NCBI GenBank assembly: GCA_022316685.1 | Contig: JAKJHU010001596.1 | Span: forward strand, 1-64,000 | DNA: 64,000 bases | Direction of reading: 5' to 3' | From: Progne subis subis | Lineage: Eukaryota; Chordata; Aves; Passeriformes; Hirundinidae | Part shown: one piece after another, positions 42,059 to 51,707 of the stretch | Layout: each line of letters starts with the position of its first letter | Position numbering within the stretch: the first letter of the stretch is position 1 | The notes under the pieces: generated by a model | What the model was told of the DNA's origin: nothing | What the model saw: the letters and a program-made list of their open reading frames with translations, nothing else | The model's database searches: none | Made by a program: the position numbers and the translations under genes

Positions 42059-42589
42059 CTAAGTGGGCCACTCTATCTGAGGTTCTTCTTCTGGGTGTCT
42101 CCTGTCTTCTGGGTTTTCCTCCAGTTCCATGTTTTCCTCCCATCCAGGCACGGATGATACAGCAACTTGGTTCACAGAGGGGGCATGTGTGGTGCTAGAA
42201 ATTAATCTACCTAACATTTTTTCGATGATACCAAATCCAATTATAATTAACAGAATAACAAACAAAAACAACAAAACCGATTTCAAAATTGAACCCACCC
42301 AGCCCGAAATTCCCCAGTCCCCAAACAATCCATTCAGCCAGTCACCAGTCTCTCTCTTGATGTCATTCACCATGTCTCGGATGTTCTGGATAGCTTTGTG
42401 GCCTGCCCCATTGCCCTGGTGGCTTTGGGCTGGGGCACCAACTATCCAGAGACAGGTGCGGCGAGACTGGCAAGCAGGAGGATGTCGAGGAGCAGGTGGA
42501 ACTTCCTCAGCACTGGGGACTGGCGCTGGACAGGCTCTGTCAGAACTAAAAGAACTAAAACAAACAATCAGCATTCGAGCAGGGGTCAT
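42059..42589 (-). pseudogene. env: ERV-B env remnant (start plus transmembrane anchor)
   Basis: A 176-codon frame starts at an ATG overlapping the end of pol by 35 bases, as env often does. After about 75 residues without envelope features it reads WLNGLFGDWGISGWV and a long hydrophobic anchor (LLFLFVILLIIIGFGIIEK), then a charged tail. The surface subunit and most of the transmembrane ectodomain are absent, so it appears to be a large internal deletion rejoined in frame. It cannot mediate entry. The provirus probably spreads, if at all, inside the cell or by complementation. Confidence 0.8.
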
Positions 42590-45500
42590 TCAGGAAAGCG
42601 AAACCATCCTGGGAAAAATCTTCCCTCCTTTTTCTCCTAAAAGCTGCCTGAGTAACCTGTGGCAGTTTCTTTTTCTCCTCTGAGACCTTCGGGACATAGG
42701 GCCTCACCCATTTTGATGGTAACCATCTCGGCCCCGTGGGAGTGGACACGCAAGCGTACCCACGGCCCCACGTGACTAAATCATGAGGTCCCTCTGTCCT
42801 TCCAGTTTCAGGGTCCCGGACCATGACTGGCGGCCTCTCTTTGATGTTTAGCTGAGGGTCCGCCCCGAAATGACGAACGATCGGAGGGTTTAAAAACTCA
42901 AAGGTGCTGTTTAAAAAATTCAGTGTGAATAGAGCCCTGGCCAATCGGGTCTGTGGTGTTTCTGTTTTCAACACTGGTTGTTGTTGGTTGAGGACCCTTT
43001 TGATTTCCCTGTGGGTCCTCTCTACCACTGCTTGGCCTGTCGGGGAATGAGGGATGCCTGTTTTATGACCCACTCCCCATTGTTGCAGGAAGCTGCAGAA
43101 TTCCTTGGAACGGTACGCTGGGCCATTATCAGTTTTTAATTCTTTTGGGATGCCCATGAAGGAGAAAGCCTGGATGAGGTGTTTAATTGCATCCGAGGTC
43201 TTCTCCCCTGTGTGGGCGGAAGCGAAAACTGCACCGGAGAAAGTGTCCACCGACACGTGCACATATTTAGATCGGCCGAATTGGGGGATATGTGTCACGT
43301 CAGTCTGCCACAGCTCACAGCTGTTCAGACCTCTGGGGTTCACTCCCGCACTTAAGGTGGGAAGTGCATGCTGGTTACAGGAGGGACACGTAGCTACAAT
43401 TGCCTTAGCCTGTTCCCGGGTGATGTGAAACCGGCGAACAAGGCCAGGTGCGTTCTGATGGTGAAGCTGATGGCTGAGCTTTGCCTGCTCAAAAATGCTT
43501 GGCAATGGGGCCATTGCTGCAGGAGCAGCAAGAGCATCAGCCCTTCTGTTCCCCTCAGCTATGAAACCTGGCAAATCGGTGTGTGATCTCGTATGCATCA
43601 CAAAAAATGGCTGCTGTCTGTGGGAGACAAGCTTAACAAGCTTAGAAAGCAGCTCAAACAGCGCTGTGTTAGACACTTCCTGCAGTATGGCCTGATCTGC
43701 CCTTGATACCACCCCCGCTACATAAGCGGAGTCCGTTACTAAATTGAAGGGTTCGGGGAACCTTTCAAAAGCTCTGACAACAGCGGCCAACTCAGCAACC
43801 TGAGGTGATCCCTCCACCTCGGCAACATCTGCCTCCCACTGCTGAGTCTGAGGGTCCTTCCAAGTCATGACTGACTTGTGGGACCTTCCGGACGCGTCCG
43901 TGAAAACTGTCAGGGCCTCTAAAGGCCTCCTGCTCTGAACATCTTTCAAATTCAGTGTGAATTTGGCATCCTGATTAAAAATTTTGTGGGCTGGCCGATG
44001 AATTGAGATTTGCCCAGTGAAGGAATCTAGAGCAAACTGCAGTGCTTCGTTTTCCTGAAGCAGGTGTTCTAACATTGCCTTTGTAATTTGGCCCGATCTT
44101 AATCCAATTGGAATGTGAATGCATTCAAAATCACAGCCGGCCAATTCCCTGATCCGGACTCTGGCTTTTCGGATCAGTTCAGCCACCAGTTCCTGTGGAC
44201 GTGTCATTCTCTTGGACCTTTGATGGCTGAGAAAGACCCATTCTATGATTAGAAGCGGGTCCTCTCTGCCCTGGTCCTTTTTGATGTTATTTCTCCATTG
44301 GAAAATGACTCCATGTAGGTGTGGCAATTTCCCCATTATTATGAATTTGAAAGGCAGGTCCGGATCACACCGGTGGGCCTGCCGAGTGGACATGAGATGC
44401 TGTACCTTTTCCAGTGCCTCCTTCGCTTCCGGGGTTAGTTCCCTGGGAGAACTCAGCTCCTCTCCCCCTTTCAATAAATTGAAAAGAGGGGCTAGGTCCT
44501 CGGTTGTGAGGCCTAGCCAGGGTCTCACCCAATTCAATGCCCCACACAGTTGATGGACATCTGCAAGGGTCTGAATTCTGGCCTTGATTTCTAATTTCTG
44601 CGGCACAATGGTCCGCTTGCCAATTTCCAGCCCAAGGTACCTCCAAGGTGGCATCCTTTGAACTTTGTCTTCCTGCAGCTCGAACCCTGCAACAACCAAT
44701 GCATTAATTGTCAGGTCAAGCGCATGTGACAAGACATCATCGGTGGGGGCACACACAAGCACATCATCCATATAATGATGGATGATTGCTTTCTCTGCGG
44801 CTACGCGGACCGGGGACAGCAAGGAAGCCACATACCACTGGCAGATGATAGGTGACACCTTCATCCCTTGGGGTAAAACCCTCCAATGGTAGCGTTTCCT
44901 CGGGGCCTCTCGGTTAATGGTGGGAACCGAGAATGCAAAACGTGGTGCGTCGTCAGGGTGTAGGGGAATATGGAAGAAACAATCTTTTATATCTATAACA
45001 GCCAATTTCCAATTTTGTGGGAGCATGGTCGGGGTAGGCATCCCAGGTTGAAGAGAGCCCATGTCTTCTATCACGTTGTTAATTTGTCTGAGATCCTGGA
45101 GGAGTCTCCACTTGTCCTTCCCCGGCTTCTGGATAACGAAAACCGGCGAATTCCAAGGGCTGGTGGTCTCTACAATGTGACCCTCAGCTAACTGCTCCTC
45201 CACGAGCTCTTCGAGTGCCTTCAATTTCTGTTTTGAAAGCGGCCACTGTTCCACCCACACTGGCGAATCTGTTTTCCAATTCAGCTTGTGGGTAGGGCGC
45301 TCCTCAGCGACCGCTGCCCAAAAATCCTGTGGGGGGTCTGGGATGTCAATCGTGACTCCCCACTGGGCCATCAGGTCTCTCCCCAACAAGGGTTCCCTAT
45401 AATCCAAAACAAAAGGGCGTAAACTGGCCAGTTGCCCTTTTGGCCCCTTAATTTGCACCACACTCTTTGATTGTTTGGCCAATTGCATTCCCCCTATTCC

Positions 45501-46178
45501 TTGCACGTGTCCTGCCACGTTTTCCAAGGCCCAACGTGACGGCCAGTGCTTAGCTGGAATTACAGTCACGTGCACACCCATGTCTAGGAGGCCTGTGATG
45601 TTAATGGCTTCATCACCCACCTGTAATTCACATCCCACCTGGGGTTTCACTTCTGTGATGTTGTGCACGGGACAAGCTGTTGGTATGTTATCTTCTTCCA
45701 GTCGTTCCCAGGTGGGTATGATCTGGGCAACTATCTGCCCTTTAGGTAGGAATGTTGGTGGGTGAGTGCAGCGTAGCCAGAGAACGAATTTTCCAGGATT
45801 GTTATCAAGTGTTCCTGGAAGAATTTCGATCTCTTTTGGGGTGTGTTTGCAGTCCCCCACAACGATGAGCTTACCTTTGACCCTTGGCCAGGTACCCTGC
45901 TCACTGTTGTCAACTGACACAAAATTCCAGTCGTCGTCTTTCAGGTGCAAACCCTCCGTGAGCTGCAACCTGTAGGGGGTATATTTAGAATTGGTTGTCA
46001 AAATCGGTTGTGCCATGTCATGATCCGTGTAAGTAATTTCCAGCGTGTTATTTTTGCTGCCACCCTGAATGGGGCAAGGCAGCTTCTCCTTCTTTTTCCC
46101 TTGGCTCCCTTTCCCCTCCCCTCTTGCCCGGTCCACCCCATTTTTTTCCTCACGCAGGGTGGACCTGCGCTCTTTCAC
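42555..46178 (-). CDS. pol: ERV-B pro-pol polyprotein (dUTPase-like, protease, RT, RNase H, integrase)
   Basis: An uninterrupted 1207-codon frame is entered from gag by a -1 shift, so no ATG is needed (first codon shown is GTG). Residues about 50-170 look like a degenerate dUTPase as in betaretroviruses. The protease active site is at 199-201 and reads Asp-Met-Gly instead of Asp-Thr-Gly. RT has LLQDLRQINNV, DIKDCFFHIPL and YMDD at 469-472. RNase H has TVFTDASG (about 760), AELAAV and TDSAYV. Integrase has the HHCC finger (about 890-930) and D,D,E residues near 960, 1017 and 1051 (TDNGPAY, VVERTHREIK). All catalytic residues except the protease motif look intact. The Met change is one CpG-type transition. 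Confidence 0.95.
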   Translation of the reverse strand: MKERRSTLREEKNGVDRARGEGKGSQGKKKEKLPCPIQGGSKNNTLEITYTDHDMAQPILTTNSKYTPYRLQLTEGLHLKDDDWNFVSVDNSEQGTWPRVKGKLIVVGDCKHTPKEIEILPGTLDNNPGKFVLWLRCTHPPTFLPKGQIVAQIIPTWERLEEDNIPTACPVHNITEVKPQVGCELQVGDEAINITGLLDMGVHVTVIPAKHWPSRWALENVAGHVQGIGGMQLAKQSKSVVQIKGPKGQLASLRPFVLDYREPLLGRDLMAQWGVTIDIPDPPQDFWAAVAEERPTHKLNWKTDSPVWVEQWPLSKQKLKALEELVEEQLAEGHIVETTSPWNSPVFVIQKPGKDKWRLLQDLRQINNVIEDMGSLQPGMPTPTMLPQNWKLAVIDIKDCFFHIPLHPDDAPRFAFSVPTINREAPRKRYHWRVLPQGMKVSPIICQWYVASLLSPVRVAAEKAIIHHYMDDVLVCAPTDDVLSHALDLTINALVVAGFELQEDKVQRMPPWRYLGLEIGKRTIVPQKLEIKARIQTLADVHQLCGALNWVRPWLGLTTEDLAPLFNLLKGGEELSSPRELTPEAKEALEKVQHLMSTRQAHRCDPDLPFKFIIMGKLPHLHGVIFQWRNNIKKDQGREDPLLIIEWVFLSHQRSKRMTRPQELVAELIRKARVRIRELAGCDFECIHIPIGLRSGQITKAMLEHLLQENEALQFALDSFTGQISIHRPAHKIFNQDAKFTLNLKDVQSRRPLEALTVFTDASGRSHKSVMTWKDPQTQQWEADVAEVEGSPQVAELAAVVRAFERFPEPFNLVTDSAYVAGVVSRADQAILQEVSNTALFELLSKLVKLVSHRQQPFFVMHTRSHTDLPGFIAEGNRRADALAAPAAMAPLPSIFEQAKLSHQLHHQNAPGLVRRFHITREQAKAIVATCPSCNQHALPTLSAGVNPRGLNSCELWQTDVTHIPQFGRSKYVHVSVDTFSGAVFASAHTGEKTSDAIKHLIQAFSFMGIPKELKTDNGPAYRSKEFCSFLQQWGVGHKTGIPHSPTGQAVVERTHREIKRVLNQQQPVLKTETPQTRLARALFTLNFLNSTFEFLNPPIVRHFGADPQLNIKERPPVMVRDPETGRTEGPHDLVTWGRGYACVSTPTGPRWLPSKWVRPYVPKVSEEKKKLPQVTQAAFRRKRREDFSQDGFAFLNDPCSNADCLF

Positions 46179-47785
46179 CAGTTTTTTTGTGAGGGTTTAA
46201 ACCCTCTCCCTTTTTCCCCTTCCCCTCCCCCTTTTTTGTTTTTGAGGTCCTCTAATTCTTTCTTGAGGGGGCATTTGGAAACCCAATGCCCTAAATTCCC
46301 GCACAAAAAACACTTCTGGGAGCTCTGAGCAGAAGACTTCTTCGCGGTGTTCGGTGTTTTTCGGGAATCTTCCGCTTCCAGGGCTGCAACTTGATGAGGT
46401 TTGGGCCGCGGACCTGTAGAACTCATTAAAGGGACCTTTACCTGACATACCTGAAGCATGTCTGGTAAGGTTGGTTTGGGGTTTAGGGGTAAACTTAAAA
46501 TCGCAGCACGACATAAATCATTTGCATTTGAAAACGCAATCTCCGTTAAAATGTGTTCCCGAGCCATCTCATTTTTGACCTGAGCTTCAATAGCTCGGGA
46601 CAGTCTGCCTACAAAATCTGTGAAAGACTCCCTTTGGTCCTGCTTGATTTTCGAATATGAAATTGCAGGACCTTGTGTTTGCATGCTGAAGAATGCAGTC
46701 AGGGCTGTCTCTCTCACTACATGGAGGCACTGGACAGGAATGACCACTTGGTCAGTGGCTTCTGCCCACTGCCCCTCCCCAGCCAGGTGGTCTAGAGTGA
46801 TGGGGTTTCCCTGAGCATCAGCTCTAGTGTTAACATTGTTGAGAAGCCCTGGTAAGGCATCCTGGAGCAGCTGTTTCCAAGCTGTGACCCATAGGATATA
46901 CTCCATTGGGTTCAACAAACAAGAAAACAGGTACTTTAAATCAGCAGGCACCACCTCCTCTGCAGAGAGATCTGCTCTGAGAAGCCCCCTGAAATATGGC
47001 CCATCTGGGCCATATATCTTGTGAGCTTTGCAGATCTCTTTGATGGTGGCTCGGGGAAATGGATGGTACTCTGCCCTGTTGTTACCCCCGCGGGCATTGC
47101 GGAAGGTAACAGGGGCAAGGGTGGGAATGGAGCAGGAGCTGGCAGCAGCATCGGCTCCTGTTCCCTGCTTGGGCACTTCCCGGTTTGAGGGAGCTGGGAC
47201 GCCCGTGCCCTGAGGCACTTGGTTGCCTGGCAACTGCGTCCCTGCAGGGGGTGCGGTTTGCCCGGGGGGTGACGTCATCGAGGAGTGGGGGGGTGGGGGG
47301 GATCCCGGGGGAGCGGGCTCGAGCCCCTCCGGGGCGGGCGGCGGCGCGGCGGCTGCGGGGGGTAAGGGGTGCCGCAGTGCGCACGCGCAGCTACCGGGGG
47401 TTGGGGGGGGCAGCGCGGCGGCGGCGGCGTGCGGCGCGGCCGGCCCGGCGCCGCGTGGGGCGGGGGCGGGGCCGCGCGAGTCGGGGCCGGCACCACGCGG
47501 GGTGGGGGCGGGGCCGCGCGGGTCGGGGCGGGGGGCGGACGGGGCGGGGCCGCGCCGCGCGGGGCAGGGGGGGGCGGGGTCGCGCGGCAGGCACCCGACG
47601 TCACAGGGGTAAGGCGGGGCGGGGGAGGGGGGCGGGGCGGGGCCGCGCCGTGCGGGCACCACGTCACCGGGGCAGGGAGGGGTGGGCGGCGCGGAGGGGG
47701 CGGGGGAGTCCCTTGCCATGCGGTCGCCGCCATCTTGGGAGCCCCAAGAGGACCACGTGGCTTCAGACCCAGTTCCCCCCCCCAC
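46175..47785 (-). CDS. gag: ERV-B gag, proline-rich, capsid and nucleocapsid part
   Basis: A 536-codon open frame. The first 180 or so residues are extremely Pro/Ala/Arg-rich (GC-rich, CpG-dense DNA), which may be a late-domain-bearing spacer. The capsid follows (FPRATIKEICKAH, PMEYILWVTAWKQLL) with a major homology region KQDQRESFTDFVGRLSRAIE. Then one CCHC knuckle, CFLCGNLGHWVSKC, where betaretroviruses usually have two. It ends FKPSQKNW at the slippery site. The first codon of the open frame is GTG and is not a true start; the real start lies in the matrix frame upstream. Confidence 0.88.
   Translation of the reverse strand: MGGGTGSEATWSSWGSQDGGDRMARDSPAPSAPPTPPCPGDVVPARRGPAPPPSPAPPYPCDVGCLPRDPAPPCPARRGPAPSAPRPDPRGPAPTPRGAGPDSRGPAPAPRGAGPAAPHAAAAALPPPTPGSCACALRHPLPPAAAAPPPAPEGLEPAPPGSPPPPHSSMTSPPGQTAPPAGTQLPGNQVPQGTGVPAPSNREVPKQGTGADAAASSCSIPTLAPVTFRNARGGNNRAEYHPFPRATIKEICKAHKIYGPDGPYFRGLLRADLSAEEVVPADLKYLFSCLLNPMEYILWVTAWKQLLQDALPGLLNNVNTRADAQGNPITLDHLAGEGQWAEATDQVVIPVQCLHVVRETALTAFFSMQTQGPAISYSKIKQDQRESFTDFVGRLSRAIEAQVKNEMAREHILTEIAFSNANDLCRAAILSLPLNPKPTLPDMLQVCQVKVPLMSSTGPRPKPHQVAALEAEDSRKTPNTAKKSSAQSSQKCFLCGNLGHWVSKCPLKKELEDLKNKKGGGEGEKGRGFKPSQKNW
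46181..46187 (-). promoter_or_regulatory. Slippery heptamer for -1 frameshift, gag to pro-pol
   Basis: AAAAAAC on the minus strand is set in the gag frame as A AAA AAC. The gag stop TGA (46175-46177) follows one codon later, and the -1 frame opens directly into pro-pol. This is the classical betaretroviral signal. A stem-loop or pseudoknot should follow between about 46170 and 46120 but was not folded here. Confidence 0.93.
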
Positions 47786-48173
47786 AGAAAAACGAACGCG
47801 GCATTTTTGAACGGGACACGGGGACCGGAGAAAGGAGGAGGGGGGGGGGAGGAGGGGGAGAACACGTTTCCCGGCTGGGCTTTTCCTGCACTCCCTTTTG
47901 AGACTGAATTGCCGAATTTACTTTTGTTGCTATAGTAAAATACTTTGTAGCTTTTTTGTCTCCTGTTCGAATGAGCCGAATTAATTCTTTTTCTACAGTG
48001 CCGCAGAAGTCGGCACTGCAGACTCTGTCGGGAGAAACTTGGGGAAAATGCAGATGAACCCAACGAGCAAAACTTCTTAACTCGCCGTTTGAGATTTTCA
48101 ATTTGGCCTCGTTAACAACAGAAGCATAGTTATAATACAACCTTTTCTGAGCAACCGTTAGCTTTCCACCCAT
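47763..48173 (-). pseudogene. gag: ERV-B gag, matrix part (frame-shifted from capsid part)
   Basis: It begins at an ATG (48171-48173) with MGGKLTVAQKRLYYNYASVV. The Gly at position 2 fits N-myristoylation, and the helical matrix fold follows. The frame runs 136 codons, through PPPPPPLLL, then enters a run of nine G on the coding strand (47775-47783) and stops at 47763. The capsid-part frame overlaps here and differs by one base, so the break lies in this homopolymer. It may be a real mutation or a base-calling error. Confidence 0.85.
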
Positions 48174-48654
48174 GTTTTGATACTAAGTTGCTTTTGAACC
48201 CAAACCCAGATGAAAAGCACTCCCCCCTGCTGACCCCGTTCGCTCAAAATCACAGGAGGTTTAACCCTTTAGCTGCGCAGCTATTTTTGGAGGATTTTTT
48301 CCTCCCCAATGGCTTCCCCCTCCCTCGGGGGAACCCTAAAACCAGTAAATATGTCCCGTTGTGGGTATACTTACCTGTTCCTGTGCCTGGGGGGTGCGTG
48401 GGTCTGGATGTTCTGCTGCAAGAAGGACTCCGGTCGGGGCCCCAAAGCTGCCCTTCTTTCCCCTGGAACTTGCCTTGTTTAAAAGTCAATTTCACAGGGG
48501 TGCGTGACGCCCAGAGACTGTTCTTCGGGCTAAATCAGCCCCAGTCCGTTCGCAGGGTCCGCCTCGTCTCCAGTGGACCCTGCGTGGGCGCGGACGCTCT
48601 GTCTCCGTGGAGCCGTGTCCACGTGGTCCAAGCTGTTTCTGCCGGCGTGGTCCG

Positions 48655-48672
48655 CTCCGCGTTGGAGCGCCA
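48655..48672 (-). promoter_or_regulatory. ERV-B primer-binding site
   Basis: Two bases inside the 5' LTR the minus strand reads TGGCGCTCCAACGCGGAG. The TGGCGC start is shared by Lys, Ser and Arg tRNAs. It looks like a Lys-type site with an extra base, but I cannot assign the primer with confidence. Confidence 0.6.
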
Positions 48673-48674
48673 AA

Positions 48675-49391
48675 TGTATCTGGTTTTTTCCCCGCTCCGG
48701 GCGGGAGAGGACCTCTGGCTAGCTCGGTCAACACAGATACAGATGTTTCCAGTTCGCTTCGGCTTCGGCTTAGCAGTTAGACCCCGTATGTTGAGACAGT
48801 CAACAGCAGCAGAAGAGAAAAGGCTGGCTCTCAGCTTAGCAGGTTAAAAGATGTTTATTAGCTCCAGAGTTGAGAAGCAGAGAGCTCCGAGCTCAGAGGC
48901 GAGAGCTCAGAGGCTGGGAGCTGAGCAGCTGAGAGCGAGGTAGCTGAGCGAGCTGCTCGGAGAGCTGCTGGGAGAGCTGCTTAGAGAGAGTTCGAATCTC
49001 CCTCCTCTACCTTATAAGCGGGGGAGGGGTTCCAGGGAGGATACAACAAGACAGCAAATCAGGGGATCCAGGGGGTAACAAGGTGTGCCCACCCCCAAGC
49101 CTCGGACCAACCACCTCCAGAGGAAAAGAATTCCCCCAGGCTACCTGTCCACCCTAAGCCCTCTCCCTGAGGTTTCGCAATCTGGGAGGGACCCCTGGAG
49201 TGATAGACAGGCTGCCCCAGAGTGAGGGGGGGCAGAGGGATGTTACATGCCATGTGAGGAGTGGGATGATTGACACAAAACACCTTATTATACAGACGAC
49301 ACAAAAGGGATACAAAATTGGGGATACAGTGAAATGAACCATAACATAAACTTCTTACAAAAACCTAATAAAACAGTTCTGCACCACTACA
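48675..49391 (-). promoter_or_regulatory. ERV-B 5' LTR (promoter)
   Basis: The 717-bp LTR has a TATA-like CTTATAAG at 49011-49018 and an AATAAA signal at 48854-48859 on the minus strand. That gives a long U3 (about 350 bp), an R rich in GAGCT repeats, and a short U5. Confidence 0.9.
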
Positions 49392-49397
49392 ACATAT

Positions 49398-51030
49398 TTA
49401 CTTATACAAATAGTAATATACCTATTTAAAGGGCTATATACCTAACACGACAACAATAGAAATACCTACACGAGCGTATACATATGAAATAGAACTAAAC
49501 ACAGATAGAACAACATACATATGGAAATATTCCTATACAACTATCAACCCACATATATAAATATCCATATAATTATCCCACTCTATGTTCAAGTCCATCC
49601 ATATCTTCAAAGCTTTTAATTCCATCTCTGCTTCCTGCCGTGCAGAGCAGCTCTCCTGGACAGGGACAGCAGATGGGACATCTGGGAAGCAAAGGGAACA
49701 CTGAGTCAGGATCGGGACATTTCCCTGGACAGTACCTGCCCTTCACTCAGAGACAGGAAAATCTCAGCACCTCCCCAGGCAGGTTCGAAAGAAAATGTTT
49801 GGCCAAAGCCCAGGGCCAAAGCCCACACCATCCTCACTCCCACCCTGCCTCTCCGGCCCTGTGGCCTCACCCAGGCTCTGGGCTGGCAGCAGCAGCAGCT
49901 CCCTGTTCGCTGCTCTCTCTGGTGGTCTTCAGCTTCTCCCTGCCGGCTCCTGTTGGTCTTCGCCTGTCCTCAAGCTCTTCTTGGCAGCTGTGGCAAAGGT
50001 GGAGGCTCTGGAATTGGCTCCAAGGCCTGGCAGAGCTGCAGTCCCGGAGCCCTCTGTGCTCCCTGCTGGCCCCCTCCATCCCCTCAGCCCCACTGTCCCC
50101 TGGCAAAGCCCTGTCCCCTTCAGTCTCTTCAGCCCCCCACAGTCCTCTCACCCCACTCAGTCCCTTCAGACCCATCCCATCCCCTTAGAGCCACCACCCC
50201 CTCACCCCCTGTGCCACTTTCCTGTCACCTCAGGGCCACCATCGCCCTCTGCTCCCCCACAGCCCTCAGTCCCCCCAGCAGCTCAAGGTCACCGTCCCTG
50301 CAGCGTCAGCGCCTCCTCAGCCCCCTCAGTCTCACCGTCCTTCAGCAGCTCCTCAGGGGACAGCGCCTGGGGCCAGCGGCAGCTCCCAGCGCTCCAGGGA
50401 CACCCGGGGCTGCAGCTGCTGCTCCGCCCGGCCCGGCCGCCAGCTCGGACCCGGGACAGGGACAGGGGACAGCGAGGGCACAGGGGGGAAAGCACAAAGG
50501 GAGACAGGGAAAGGGGTTAAAAACTAGTCTAAACCTATACTGATACTAACCTATGGTGCTAAACACCAACATAGCCATAAGTACATAACTATGAATATTT
50601 ATAGAAATAACTATATATATAAGAATGTAACTATCTACATAAATAAATGTAACTATGTACATCTACAGATACAAGTATGTATACAAGAATATAACTATAG
50701 AAATATATATATATATAATTTTAATTTTAACAGTCTATAACTATATAAGCATTTAAAAGCAACTATAGATCTATAAATATACTGTATATCTATAAATGAC
50801 AATTATATACATAAATATAACTATAATTCTAAATATATCACTATAGACAGAGGGAGGGATTCTACCTGCCTGTCAGTCACAGGTTCTCCCTCTGTCTCCT
50901 CCTGCCATGCAGGGCACCCCTCCAGGAGACATCAATCACATGGGATCTGGGAAGAAAAGAGAACACTGAGTCAATATTGGCCCTTGTGCACGTTTCCCTT
51001 GGGCAGCAATTGTCCTTCCATCACAGACTG
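49398..51030. repeat. AT-rich tracts and a tandem duplication of about 1.27 kb
   Basis: AT-rich DNA (49398-49620) followed by CCTGCCGTGCAGAGCAGCTC... (about 49635-49760) recurs as AT-rich DNA (50530-50850) followed by CCTGCCATGCAGGGCACCCC... (about 50905-51025), with the GAACACTGAGTCA motif in both. Between them, 49860-50510 is GC-richer with no assignable exon, although EELLKDG/GTGAGA near 50330-50350 on the minus strand looks donor-like. Confidence 0.65.
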
Positions 51031-51586
51031 TAAAAGATGGCCTGAAAGGCAGACTCTCCCTTGGGAATTTGAAGCCTGCTCTTCAGAGAACAGGGATCCT
51101 TCCAAGTTTCCAAAACTGTGTAAAGCATGGAAGTTCCTCGATAAAGTCTCAGCACTCACAGTGCAAATGGCGCCCAAGAGAACTTGAAACACAGACAGTC
51201 CCAGCTCCCCCAAAGAAGCCCAGCCTTGTTCTTTCTCTGTGCTGACAGAGAGCCCTCGGTCCTCGCTGAAATGCCTGCAGCTGAAGGGTGCTGTGAGCTG
51301 AGTTACAGACCAAACTGGGACACACAGGTTGGTGACACAACTCCCACAAGGTCAGGTTTAGTCCCGGCTCTCTTGCCACAGCAGAGGACTCAGTGTCAGA
51401 GCCTCTGGAGAAGCGTGGAGGGCAGGGCTCGGGGAGCTTCTGCCACTGCAGGATTGGAACTAAAGGCACCAGGAAGCAGCAGCCCTGCAGACAAGAACTC
51501 AGCTCTTCTGATCTCCCTTCCTGTCCCAGGCAGGCTCAGAGCAGCCGTCTCACACCTCTCCAAACCAACGTGGGCTCTCTCCTTAC

Positions 51587-51707
51587 CAGGCTCCTCGGGC
51601 TCCGGGGAACTGTTCCCGCAGCTCTCGGTGCCAGATGAAACTTCCTCTGCTGCAGCCCTGTTCATGGGGTCCTCTCCTGGAGACTCAGGGGCAACATTAA
51701 TATTCCC
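51587..51707 (-). CDS. HSF5: HSF5-like exon 3
   Basis: 121 bp, acceptor CTCTTTCAAG, donor CCTG/GTAAGG, phase 0 to 1. It reads GNINVAPESPGEDPMNRAAA, then an acidic Glu/Ser-rich end (SSPEPEEP). A possible very short next exon at 51153-51175 (acceptor TTTCAAG, donor ACT/GTGAGT) would fit the phase but is unproven. Confidence 0.65.

Larger units (their letters stand above)
41250..49391 (-). mobile_element. ERV-B: young class II (betaretrovirus-like) provirus
   Basis: An 8.1-kb provirus on the minus strand has 717-bp LTRs that I find identical along their whole length and a 6-bp duplication ACATAT (41244-41249 and 49392-49397). The order is 5' LTR, primer site, gag, one frameshift site, pro-pol, env remnant, polypurine tract, 3' LTR. 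The pro-pol frame is fully open. Gag is split by one base in a homopolymer, and env has lost most of its length. Identical LTRs mean very recent insertion, or gene conversion between LTRs. Confidence 0.97.

Noticed and set aside
47223..47935. Plus-strand frames of 129-238 codons, Gly/Arg/Ala-rich
   Set aside because: They are antisense shadows of the proline-rich gag spacer of ERV-B.
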